Positions 1 through 6,451 of a stretch of 7,315 nucleotides of DNA are shown in pieces. Below the pieces are notes generated by a model. It was not told the DNA's origin, made no database searches, and was given only the letters and a program-made list of their open reading frames with translations. Every line of letters starts with the position of its first letter. The first letter of the stretch is position 1. The stretch comes from an uncultured Eubacterium sp. GTDB taxonomy: Bacteria > Bacillota > Clostridia > Lachnospirales > Lachnospiraceae. The translations under genes were made by a program, and so were the position numbers. The stretch lies in NCBI GenBank assembly GCA_910579145.1, contig CAJTTQ010000103.1:488-7802 (forward strand), in the 5' to 3' direction.

Positions 1-110
1 TGGAACAGACCTAACAGCGAGCCGGCCAGACTAATCGCCGTCATATACCGCATCAGGTTGGGGATGGCGTATCTTCCAAATTTCCGCTCCATTTTCGCTA
101 ACCACTTCAT
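1..110 (-). CDS. Rhomboid-family intramembrane protease-like protein, N-terminal fragment (cut by window edge)
   Basis: Thirty-six codons are visible, starting at the ATG at 110-108. The protein begins MKWLAKMERKFGRYAIPNL and continues into a hydrophobic stretch (roughly residues 20-36) that should be the start of the first membrane segment. A GAGAGG ribosome binding site lies 7 bases upstream of the ATG. The basic amphipathic opening (LxKxERKFGRYAIPNLMRY) matches my memory of the N-terminus of rhomboid-family serine proteases annotated in Lachnospiraceae. The catalytic Ser/His segments lie outside the window, so enzyme identity is inferred from the opening alone. It lies 69 bases downstream of corA on the same strand with no terminator between, so cotranscription is likely. 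It could instead be another small membrane protein family. Confidence 0.5.
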   Translation of the reverse strand, partial: MKWLAKMERKFGRYAIPNLMRYMTAISLAGSLLGLF

Positions 111-179
111 CGAAATACCTCTCTTTTCTCTCTTCTTATCATACTTCTGGCATGAACCCGTTCACGCTTGTCCAACTGC

Positions 180-1106
180 TCAAAACAGATTTTTTCTTTG
201 AAAGAAGATCGTGACGAGGGCCGTTAAGACCAGCGTACAGACCGTTACGATCAAAAATCCGTGGGGGTTGTCCCCCAGCGGGATATTTACAAAATTCATG
301 CCAAATAAACTGGCAATGAGCGTCGGGATCGAAAGTACGATCGTCACCGTGGATAAAAATTTCATCACTACGTTCAGGTTGTTCGAAATAACCGACGCAA
401 ACGCATCCATCGTGCCGCTCAGGATCCCGCTGTATATGTTCGCCATCTCGATCGCCTGTTTATTCTCAATGATGACGTCTTCCAGCAGTTCCTCATCTTC
501 CGGATATTTTTTCACCTTATCCGTCCGCAGCAGTTTTTCCAGCACCGTTTCATTGGACCGCAGCGACGTCGTAAAATAGACAAGGCTCTTCTCCAATTCG
601 AGCAGTTCGATCAGTTCCTTATTTTTCTGTGAAATATGAAGCTTTTCCTCGATCTGCTCACTCTTGCGGTCAATGATGCGCAGATACCGCAGATAGGATG
701 TGGCGTTGCGGTACAGGATTTGAAACACGAACCGCGTCTTCTTATACGTGTAAAATTCCCTCACACGGTTATTCATAAACGCCCTTAATACCGGCGTCTC
801 CTCCAGACAGACCGTCACGATCGCCTGTTTGGTCATATAAATACCGAGCGGGATCGTTACATACCGGTCCTTCTCATCCAGGGACGGGATGTCCACTAAG
901 ACAATGACACAGTCGCCCTCCTGCTCGATACGGGATCTCTCCTCATCATCGAGCGGGGCGCGCAGATCGTCGATATCAATGCCCGTTTCCCTCGAAACCG
1001 TCTGGAGTTCCTCGTTGGTCGGTTTCGTGAGGGCTACCCAGCAGCCCTCGGAAACCGTGTCATCTTCCTGTAATTTATCCTCTATCGTCTTAAAAATCTC
1101 GAGCAT
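180..1106 (-). CDS. corA: CorA family magnesium/divalent cation transporter
   Basis: This is a pentameric inner-membrane channel that takes up Mg2+ (some family members carry Co2+, Ni2+ or Zn2+). Numbering from the upstream ATG at 1118, a soluble alpha/beta domain fills residues 1 to about 125. A long charged helix follows (about 130-250, with the Glu/Lys-rich RKSEQIEEKLHISQKNKELI segment), then TM1 (about 253-272), the selectivity signature FGMN (272-275), TM2 (about 287-306) and the usual basic tail QRKNLF. The full length (308-312 residues) is normal for the family. The loop NIPLGDNPHGF is the short Gram-positive type, not the MPEL form of enterobacterial CorA. The ATG at 1106 is preferred because GGAG sits 6 bases ahead of it and family proteins usually open M-x-x-I-Y/F-K-T. 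An in-frame ATG at 1118 has only GAGG at 4 bases. It is transcribed from a consensus promoter just upstream. Ion specificity cannot be read from the sequence. Confidence 0.93.
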   Translation of the reverse strand: MLEIFKTIEDKLQEDDTVSEGCWVALTKPTNEELQTVSRETGIDIDDLRAPLDDEERSRIEQEGDCVIVLVDIPSLDEKDRYVTIPLGIYMTKQAIVTVCLEETPVLRAFMNNRVREFYTYKKTRFVFQILYRNATSYLRYLRIIDRKSEQIEEKLHISQKNKELIELLELEKSLVYFTTSLRSNETVLEKLLRTDKVKKYPEDEELLEDVIIENKQAIEMANIYSGILSGTMDAFASVISNNLNVVMKFLSTVTIVLSIPTLIASLFGMNFVNIPLGDNPHGFLIVTVCTLVLTALVTIFFQRKNLF

Positions 1107-1148
1107 GATTCTCTCCATTCTTCCTCAATACACTCCGCACCTTTTAAC

Positions 1149-1177
1149 ATTATACGTTTTCCCCGTCTCTTTGTCAA
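1149..1177 (-). promoter_or_regulatory. Consensus sigma-A promoter for corA
   Basis: Reading the minus strand, TTGACA (1177-1172) and TATAAT (1154-1149) are separated by exactly 17 bases, a perfect match to the vegetative sigma-70/sigma-A consensus. Transcription should begin near 1142, giving a 5' leader of about 35 bases before the preferred corA ATG. The -35 box begins 4 bases after the stop codon of the LysM gene. There is no room for a terminator between the two genes, so corA may also receive read-through transcripts. Confidence 0.85.
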
Positions 1178-1180
1178 ACA

Positions 1181-1918
1181 TTAACCACGAGAATTGTTGT
1201 GTTTTTTCGGAAGATAGAGTACGACGTCCTCACAAATACTGATCTGGCTCAGATCATTTCTCTCCGCGAAATCATCCAGATCCACATCGTACTCTTTCAG
1301 TATGTCCCCTAAACTCCTATTTCCTGATGTGATGTATACTTCCACCTCGTCATCGTCGTCCCCGCGATGATCCTCATTCTGCTCATATACGTCTGCCTCG
1401 GACTGGCACGGACAAGGACTCTCTTCCGGCCACGGCTGGCTCGACTGGGCTGCCATATCACTCGTCTGCGGCGCCATGCCGGACTGCGGCATCTGCTGCA
1501 TCGTCTGCGACGGCATCTGCTGGTTCATGCCACTCTGGTTCCTTCCGCCCTGCATTGTCTGCGGCGGCATCTGCTGCATCGTCTGCGGCGGCATTCCTTC
1601 CATCTCCACCTGCATCTCCCCTGCCGACATCTCCCCTGACATCTCCTGTTCATTCCCGTCCGGCATCTGCTGCTGTCTGTTATCCATCATCCGCGGATTT
1701 CCGTCATTTCTCTGCTGGATCGGCATACATACCATGCCGTTAAACGGGCGGACGACGGGAATGCAGATTTCCTGTCCCACCTGGAGGTTATACACATCGA
1801 CGTACGGATTCGCGCGCAGGATCAGCGCGAGCGGCACCCGGTACCTCCGGCTTAACTGATACAGCGTTTCTCCTTGCTTTATGACATGCACCATACCGTT
1901 ACAGTAACGCTTATTCAT
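1181..1918 (-). CDS. LysM-domain protein with Met/Gln/Pro-rich linker; possible spore-coat or wall-binding protein
   Basis: Begins MNKRYCNGMVHVIKQGETLY. A complete LysM domain (about residues 10-55 from this start) has the typical HVIKQGETLYQLSRRYRVP opening and a VGQEICIP end; LysM domains bind N-acetylglucosamine polymers such as peptidoglycan. A low-complexity region (about 65-160) is rich in Met, Gln, Pro and Gly with near-repeats of QQMPPQTMQ. It is followed by PCPCQS, an acidic run, and a C-terminal segment (about 193-237, YITSGNRSLGDILKEY to VVLYLP) that follows the outline of a second, diverged LysM. No signal peptide or membrane segment is seen, which fits a mother-cell spore-coat protein of the SafA/SpoVID kind better than a secreted hydrolase, though that role is inference. 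The start at 1918 is chosen for its GAGAGG 6 bases upstream. An in-frame ATG at 1951 overlaps a TATAAT box and would lie upstream of the resulting transcript. Predicted length is 245 residues. Exact function is unrecognised. Confidence 0.8.
   Translation of the reverse strand: MNKRYCNGMVHVIKQGETLYQLSRRYRVPLALILRANPYVDVYNLQVGQEICIPVVRPFNGMVCMPIQQRNDGNPRMMDNRQQQMPDGNEQEMSGEMSAGEMQVEMEGMPPQTMQQMPPQTMQGGRNQSGMNQQMPSQTMQQMPQSGMAPQTSDMAAQSSQPWPEESPCPCQSEADVYEQNEDHRGDDDDEVEVYITSGNRSLGDILKEYDVDLDDFAERNDLSQISICEDVVLYLPKKHNNSRG
1486..1594. repeat. Direct repeat inside the LysM protein's Met/Gln-rich linker
   Basis: A 31-base unit at 1486-1516 recurs at 1564-1594 with one difference (A at 1510, G at 1588). 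On the minus strand both copies encode the MPPQTMQQM-type motif of the linker. The spacing of 78 bases is a whole number of codons, so unequal recombination between copies would change linker length without breaking the frame. Confidence 0.75.
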
Positions 1919-1949
1919 GTTGCACCTCTCATGATTTTCATTCCCTATC

Positions 1950-1955
1950 ATTATA
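1950..1955 (-). promoter_or_regulatory. Possible -10 box for the LysM gene
   Basis: TATAAT reads on the minus strand at 1955-1950, giving a predicted start near 1943 and a leader of about 25 bases to the preferred ATG at 1918. No convincing -35 (TTGACA-like) lies 16-18 bases upstream; the sequence there is GGCACC. The gene may therefore depend on an activator or an alternative sigma factor, or this AT-rich match may be chance. Confidence 0.35.
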
Positions 1956-1990
1956 TTCCTGCGATGGGAAAAGGTGCCTGATGATTTTAT

Positions 1991-2015
1991 TTTGTTTACA
2001 AATGACGAAATTTGT
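1991..2015. promoter_or_regulatory. Overlapping inverted repeats, candidate operator
   Basis: Two perfect inverted repeats share one arm: TTTGT-TT-ACAAA at 1991-2002 and ACAAAT-N6-ATTTGT at 1998-2015. They cover the -35 box and most of the spacer of the plus-strand promoter, where a bound protein would block RNA polymerase. The regulator is not identifiable from this window, and the AT-rich arms are short enough to arise by chance. Confidence 0.4.
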
Positions 2016-2023
2016 CGTATACT
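1995..2023 (+). promoter_or_regulatory. Sigma-A promoter of the activase-fusion gene
   Basis: TTTACA (1995-2000) and TATACT (2018-2023) are separated by 17 bases, each one base from consensus. The expected start is near 2030, about 145 bases before the ATG at 2175. It points away from the LysM gene, so 1919-2174 is a divergent control region. Confidence 0.72.
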
Positions 2024-2029
2024 AGTGCA

Positions 2030-2174
2030 TGGGTTTGGACTGGAGCAGGATGATTATAAATAGGAAGACGTTTTGCGGAGGAACATTTCCGCTGTCATAA
2101 AGTGGCTTCCCTGAGGCCGTCATCATATCCCGTCCGACGCCCGCATATATTTTACACAAACGAAGGAGGCACCC
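2030..2174 (+). other. 5' leader of the activase-fusion gene, unknown function
   Basis: This is about 145 transcribed bases if the promoter call is right. Two modest stem-loops can be drawn: GCGGA/TCCGC (2075-2079 with 2088-2092), which competes with GGAA/TTCC (2080-2083 with 2087-2090), and GGCTT/AGGCC with one G-U pair (2104-2108 with 2114-2118). A 16-codon reading frame (2050-2100, MIINRKTFCGGTFPLS) has GGAG 4 bases before its ATG. I do not recognise any known riboswitch core and see no intrinsic terminator. The leader ends in the strong AAGGAGG (2163-2169), 5 bases before the main ATG. Confidence 0.4.
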
Positions 2175-5100
2175 ATGAACAGAGTAGGTATTGATATTGG
2201 CTCAACCACTGTCAAAATCGCAATATTGGATGAATCCAATCATATTATATTTTCTGCTTACGAACGACATTTTGCAAACATACAGGAAACGTTAAAAAAT
2301 ATTATCAAGCAGGCGTACGGCGAGCTGGGCGACCTGACCATCGCCCCGATGATCACCGGTTCCGGCGGCCTGACGATCTCCGAGCATCTGGATATTCCAT
2401 TTGTCCAGGAAGTCGTCAGCGTAGCTACTTCTCTGAAGGATTTCGCCCCGCAGACGGACGTCGCCATCGAACTGGGCGGCGAGGACGCGAAGATCATATA
2501 TTTTACAGACGGTATCGAACAGCGTATGAACGGGATCTGCGCCGGCGGCACCGGTTCTTTCATCGACCAGATGGCGACGCTTTTAAAGACAGACGCGGCC
2601 GGCCTGAACGAATATGCCAAAGACTATCAGGCGATCTATCCGATCGCGGCGCGCTGCGGCGTCTTTGCCAAAACCGATATCCAGCCGCTCATCAACGAGG
2701 GCGCTTCCAAACCGGATCTCTCGGCTTCGATCTTCCAGGCCGTCGTCAACCAGACGATCAGCGGACTTGCCTGCGGAAAACCGATCCGCGGGAACGTCGC
2801 CTTTTTAGGCGGGCCGCTCCACTTCCTGACCGAACTAAAAGCGGCCTTTATCCGCACGCTGAAGCTGGCCGATGACGCCGTGATCGCGCCGTCGCACTCG
2901 CATCTGTTCGCGGCGAGCGGCGCCGCCATGAATTCCAAGGGCGAAGGCGTGACGACGCTGAAAGCGCTGTCCGACAAACTGAGCGGCGAAATCCATATGG
3001 AATTTGAAGTGACAAGGATGGAGCCTTTGTTCGCTTCGGAAGCGGACTACGACGAATTTGTCAAACGGCACAGCAGACACGCCGTGCAAAAAGGGTCTCT
3101 CGCCGATTACGAAGGAAATGCCTTTCTCGGCATCGACGCCGGGTCGACAACGACGAAAGTCGCCGTCGTCGGGGAGGACGGCTCCCTTTTGTACTCTTTT
3201 TATGATAATAACAATGGAAGTCCGTTAAAAACGACGATCCAGGCGATCAAGGAAATCTATGAGATCCTTCCCGACAGCGTGAGTATCGTCCGCTCCTGTT
3301 CGACCGGATACGGGGAGGCACTGATCCAGTCCGCCCTCATGCTGGACGAGGGGGAGGTCGAGACCGTATCCCACTACTACGCCGCATCCTTTTTTGAGCC
3401 GGAAGTGGACTGCATCTTAGACATCGGCGGGCAGGATATGAAGTGCATCAAGATAAAAAACAATTCCGTGGACAGCGTGCAGTTGAACGAGGCCTGCTCT
3501 TCGGGGTGCGGTTCGTTCATCGAGACATTTGCCCGCTCGCTCAACTATGAAGTAAAGGACTTTGCCAAACTTGCCCTATTTGCGGAAAATCCGATCGACC
3601 TCGGCTCCCGCTGTACGGTATTTATGAATTCCAAAGTAAAACAGGCGCAGAAAGAAGGCGCGACCGTCGCTGACATTTCGTCGGGACTGGCCATCTCCGT
3701 CATCAAGAACGCGCTCCTCAAAGTGATCAAACTGACTGATCCAAAAGATCTCGGCAAAAAAGTCGTCGTACAGGGCGGAACCTTTTATAACGACGCCGTA
3801 CTGCGCAGTTTCGAGCGCGTGTCCGGCTGCCAGGCCGTACGTCCGGACATCGCCGGTATCATGGGGGCCTTCGGCGCCGCGCTCATCGCCAGGGAACATT
3901 ACGAAGAGGGAGCGGTTTCTTCCATGCTCCCGCTGGAGGACATCATTTCCCTGAAATTCGAGAGTTCGATGGCGAGATGCAAGGGCTGTACGAACCATTG
4001 CCTGCTCACCATCAATAAATTTACCGGCGGCCGCCAGTTTATTTCCGGCAACCGGTGTGAACGCGGACTCGGCACGGAAAAGAAAAAAAAGGAAGTGCCT
4101 AACTTATACGACTATAAAAACAAGCGGCTGTTCGAGCACTACGCGCCGCTGCGCCCGGAACAGGCTTACCGCGGAAAAGTAGGCATTCCCCGCGTATTGA
4201 ACCTATACGAAAATTATCCGTTCTGGTTTACGTTTTTCACCGAACTCGGCTATCAGGTCGTCCTTTCGCCCAAATCGAGCCGTGATATTTATTCACTCGG
4301 CATCGAATCGATCCCGAGTGAATCCGAGTGCTATCCGGCGAAGCTTGCGCACGGCCATATCATGTGGCTGTTAAATCAGGGCGTTACCTATTTATTTTAT
4401 CCGTGCATTCCTTATGAGCGCGAGGAATTTAAGGGCGCCGGAAACCATTACAACTGTCCGATCGTCACCTCCTACGGGGAAAATATCAAAAACAATGTGG
4501 AGGAACTTTCGGCTGACGGCATTACGTTCCAAAATCCGTTTTTGTCACTCGAAAGCGAAAAGGCGGCGGCGGATGAACTGGCCGACTATATCGGAAAGGA
4601 AAATGGCATACCGGAACGCGAGATCCGCGAGGCCGTGCATGCCGCCTACGCGGAACTGTTAAAGACGAGGGATGATGTGAAAAAGAAAGGGGAAGAAGTT
4701 CTGCAGTGGATGAAGGAAACCGGCAAACGGGGAATCGTACTTGCGGGCAGGCCCTATCACATTGATCCGGAAATCAACCACGGCATCCCCGAACTGATCA
4801 CTTCGTATGACATCGCCGTTTTGTCGGAGGACAGCATTTCCCATCTGGCGCCGATCGAGCGCCCGACGATCGCGATGGACCAGTGGATGTACCACTCGCG
4901 CCTGTATGCGGCCGCTTCGTACGTGCGCACACAGGAAAACCTGGAAATGATCCAGCTCAATTCGTTTGGCTGCGGACTCGATGCCGTGACGACCGACCAG
5001 GTCAACGACATCCTGACCGGTTCCGGGAAAATATGCACGGTGCTGAAGATCGATGAAGTGAATAACCTCGGCGCCGCCAGGATCCGTATCCGCTCCCTGA

Positions 5101-6386
5101 TCTCCGCGGTCAAAGACCGCGCCCGCAAAGGCGTGAAACCACATGTCAGGGACGCTTCGTACAAGCGCGTTCTGTTCACAAAGGAGATGCGCAAAACGTA
5201 CACGATCCTCACGCCGCAGATGTCACCGATCCACTTTGATATGCTGATCCCCGCTCTGGCGGCCGCCGGCTATCACATGGTGCAGCTCCCGACCGGGGGG
5301 GACGAGCTCGATTACGGACTGAAATACGTAAATAACGATGCCTGCTACCCCTCTCTCATCGTCGTGGGACAGATCATGAAGGCGCTTCTGTCGGGTGAAT
5401 ACGATCTTGACCGGACGGCCGTCATCATTTCCCAAACCGGCGGCGGGTGCCGGGCGACAAATTATATCGGGTTTATCCGCCGCGCGCTGCAAAAAGCGGG
5501 CATGGAACAGATCCCCGTCATCTCGCTGAGCGCCGGCGTCGAATCGAACCCGGGTTATAAGATCAATTACCGCCTGTTAAATGGCGCGATCCACGCGCTC
5601 GTCTACGGCGACCTGTTCATGCGCGTCGTGTACAAAACAAGGCCCTATGAAAAAGTGCCCGGCTCGGTCAACGCCCTGCATGAGAAATGGAAAAAAATCT
5701 GCATTGAGGCAGTAAAGCACCCGAAGAAATCGGAACTGAAAAAAAATATATGGGGAATCGTAAAAGATTTTGATGAGATTGAACTGGATGAATCATTGAA
5801 AAAGCCAAAAGTAGGAATCGTAGGCGAAATACTTGTCAAGTTCCTGCCGGCGGCCAACAACTATATCGTCGAACTTTTAGAGGCGGAGGGCGCCGAGGCC
5901 GTCTGTCCGGATATGCTTGATTTCTTTATGTACAGCGCCTATGACAGCGTATTTAAAGCAGATCACCTCGGGCATTCCAAAACCGGCAAATATATGGGAA
6001 AACTGGCCATCTGGTTTTTGGAGCGCTACCGGAAGGAACTGCGCGCCGCGCTCACGGCAAGCCGCCGTTTTGAGCCGCCCGCCAGCATTTACGAACTGAC
6101 GGAATACGCGAAACCGTTCGTATCAATGGGAAATCAGACCGGCGAGGGATGGTTTTTGACCGGCGAGATGATCGAACTGATCCAGAGCGGCGTGCCGAAC
6201 ATCGTGTGCACCCAGCCGTTTGGCTGCCTGCCGAACCACGTCGTCGGAAAAGGCGTGATCAAGCCGCTGCGAAAAGCATTCCCAGGGGCCAATATCGTAG
6301 CCGTCGACTATGACCCGGGCGCCAGCGAAGTCAATCAGTTGAACCGCATCAAACTGATGCTGGCAACGGCGATGGACAATTTGTGA
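2175..6386 (+). CDS. Giant acyl-CoA dehydratase activase-related protein: tandem BadF/HgdC ATPase domains fused to DUF2229/HgdB-like region
   Basis: A 1403-residue cytoplasmic iron-sulfur protein. ATPase domain 1 (about 2-255) has GIDIGSTTVKIAILD (5-19), TGSGG (61-65), ELGGEDAK (99-106), Cys122 in CAGGTGSF and Cys161 in ARCGVFAK. Domain 2 (about 316-577) has GIDAGSTTTK (319-328), STGYGE (376-381), DIGGQDMK (416-423), Cys441 in CSSGCGSF and Cys480 in SRCTVF. In HgdC-type activases these paired cysteines hold a [4Fe-4S] cluster between two subunits; here one chain can supply all four. A CxxCxxxC-x18-C motif (602, 605, 609, 628) and a Lys-rich linker (636-639) follow. The C-terminal region (about 667-1403) contains LAGRPYH (856-862) and conserved-looking cysteines (719, 744, 761, 933, 1057, 1092, 1345, 1351). 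The family couples ATP hydrolysis to low-potential electron transfer; members without a known substrate are common in Clostridia. The start follows AAGGAGG at 5 bases. It is flanked by its own promoter and terminator, so it appears monocistronic. Length is normal for the fused family. The reaction is not known. Confidence 0.9.
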   Translation: MNRVGIDIGSTTVKIAILDESNHIIFSAYERHFANIQETLKNIIKQAYGELGDLTIAPMITGSGGLTISEHLDIPFVQEVVSVATSLKDFAPQTDVAIELGGEDAKIIYFTDGIEQRMNGICAGGTGSFIDQMATLLKTDAAGLNEYAKDYQAIYPIAARCGVFAKTDIQPLINEGASKPDLSASIFQAVVNQTISGLACGKPIRGNVAFLGGPLHFLTELKAAFIRTLKLADDAVIAPSHSHLFAASGAAMNSKGEGVTTLKALSDKLSGEIHMEFEVTRMEPLFASEADYDEFVKRHSRHAVQKGSLADYEGNAFLGIDAGSTTTKVAVVGEDGSLLYSFYDNNNGSPLKTTIQAIKEIYEILPDSVSIVRSCSTGYGEALIQSALMLDEGEVETVSHYYAASFFEPEVDCILDIGGQDMKCIKIKNNSVDSVQLNEACSSGCGSFIETFARSLNYEVKDFAKLALFAENPIDLGSRCTVFMNSKVKQAQKEGATVADISSGLAISVIKNALLKVIKLTDPKDLGKKVVVQGGTFYNDAVLRSFERVSGCQAVRPDIAGIMGAFGAALIAREHYEEGAVSSMLPLEDIISLKFESSMARCKGCTNHCLLTINKFTGGRQFISGNRCERGLGTEKKKKEVPNLYDYKNKRLFEHYAPLRPEQAYRGKVGIPRVLNLYENYPFWFTFFTELGYQVVLSPKSSRDIYSLGIESIPSESECYPAKLAHGHIMWLLNQGVTYLFYPCIPYEREEFKGAGNHYNCPIVTSYGENIKNNVEELSADGITFQNPFLSLESEKAAADELADYIGKENGIPEREIREAVHAAYAELLKTRDDVKKKGEEVLQWMKETGKRGIVLAGRPYHIDPEINHGIPELITSYDIAVLSEDSISHLAPIERPTIAMDQWMYHSRLYAAASYVRTQENLEMIQLNSFGCGLDAVTTDQVNDILTGSGKICTVLKIDEVNNLGAARIRIRSLISAVKDRARKGVKPHVRDASYKRVLFTKEMRKTYTILTPQMSPIHFDMLIPALAAAGYHMVQLPTGGDELDYGLKYVNNDACYPSLIVVGQIMKALLSGEYDLDRTAVIISQTGGGCRATNYIGFIRRALQKAGMEQIPVISLSAGVESNPGYKINYRLLNGAIHALVYGDLFMRVVYKTRPYEKVPGSVNALHEKWKKICIEAVKHPKKSELKKNIWGIVKDFDEIELDESLKKPKVGIVGEILVKFLPAANNYIVELLEAEGAEAVCPDMLDFFMYSAYDSVFKADHLGHSKTGKYMGKLAIWFLERYRKELRAALTASRRFEPPASIYELTEYAKPFVSMGNQTGEGWFLTGEMIELIQSGVPNIVCTQPFGCLPNHVVGKGVIKPLRKAFPGANIVAVDYDPGASEVNQLNRIKLMLATAMDNL
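4085..4091 (+). other. In-phase A_AAA_AAG slippery heptamer inside the activase-fusion gene
   Basis: Eight adenines (4083-4090) are followed by GG. The codons AAA (4086-4088) and AAG (4089-4091), preceded by A, form the A_AAA_AAG heptamer known from E. coli dnaX, in the correct phase. A -1 slip would add Gly-Ser-Ala and stop at TAA 4100-4102, giving a product of about 642 residues. Insertion of one extra A by RNA polymerase would reach the same stop. A 6-bp stem (4123-4128 with 4145-4150) lies downstream, further away than typical stimulators, and no clear upstream Shine-Dalgarno-like element is seen. Use of the site is unproven. Confidence 0.35.
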
Positions 6387-6400
6387 TCGGTAACAGCAGA

Positions 6401-6441
6401 AAAAAAGCACCGGAACGAGGCATTCGTCCCTGTGCTTTTTT
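6401..6441. terminator. Bidirectional intrinsic terminator between convergent genes
   Basis: AAAAAAGCAC (6401-6410) pairs with GTGCTTTTTT (6432-6441). The stem continues inward through GGAACGA/TCGTCCC with two mismatches and closes on a GGCAT loop. The T run on the right ends the plus-strand transcript 15 bases after the activase gene's stop. On the minus strand the A run becomes a U run that ends the CbrC-family transcript, whose stop codon is about 10 bases away. Confidence 0.88.
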
Positions 6442-6451
6442 CAGTCTCCCA

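Noticed and set aside
135..145. TATGAT on the minus strand as a promoter for the rhomboid-like gene
   Set aside because: No -35-like hexamer at 16-18 bases; the only TTGGAC is 26 bases away. Read-through from corA is the simpler explanation.
211..579. Plus-strand open frame of 122 codons opposite corA, with a serine run
   Set aside because: It is the antisense shadow of corA; the serine run mirrors Glu/Asp codons of the real protein, and there is no ribosome site or promoter.
1119..1180. Terminator between the LysM gene and corA
   Set aside because: No stem-loop with a T run is present; the gap is occupied by the corA promoter.
1486..1594. CRISPR-like direct repeats
   Set aside because: Only two copies, in frame inside a coding region and encoding a peptide repeat.
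1367..1859. Plus-strand Cys-, His- and Leu-rich frames opposite the LysM gene
   Set aside because: Low-complexity composition is the complement of the Met/Gln/Pro-rich linker repeats in the minus-strand gene, which has a proper start and a recognisable domain.
2030..2174. A known riboswitch in the activase leader
   Set aside because: I looked for familiar conserved cores (cobalamin, SAM, TPP, FMN, ZTP, guanidine) and recognised none; the hairpins are short and imperfect.
2258..3089. Minus-strand frames of 84-120 codons opposite the first ATPase domain
   Set aside because: They lie within a gene with clear domain motifs on the other strand, overlap each other, and show no family features.
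4659..5212. Overlapping minus-strand frames of 151 and 161 codons
   Set aside because: High-GC shadow frames of the activase-fusion gene; the two overlap in different frames and neither resembles a protein family.
5739..5747. Second A8 tract (Lys1189-Asn1191) as another frameshift site
   Set aside because: The phase gives A_AAA_AAT, a weaker slippery sequence. The -1 frame stops at 5771-5773 without a functional logic as clear as the first site, and an AT-rich linker explains it.
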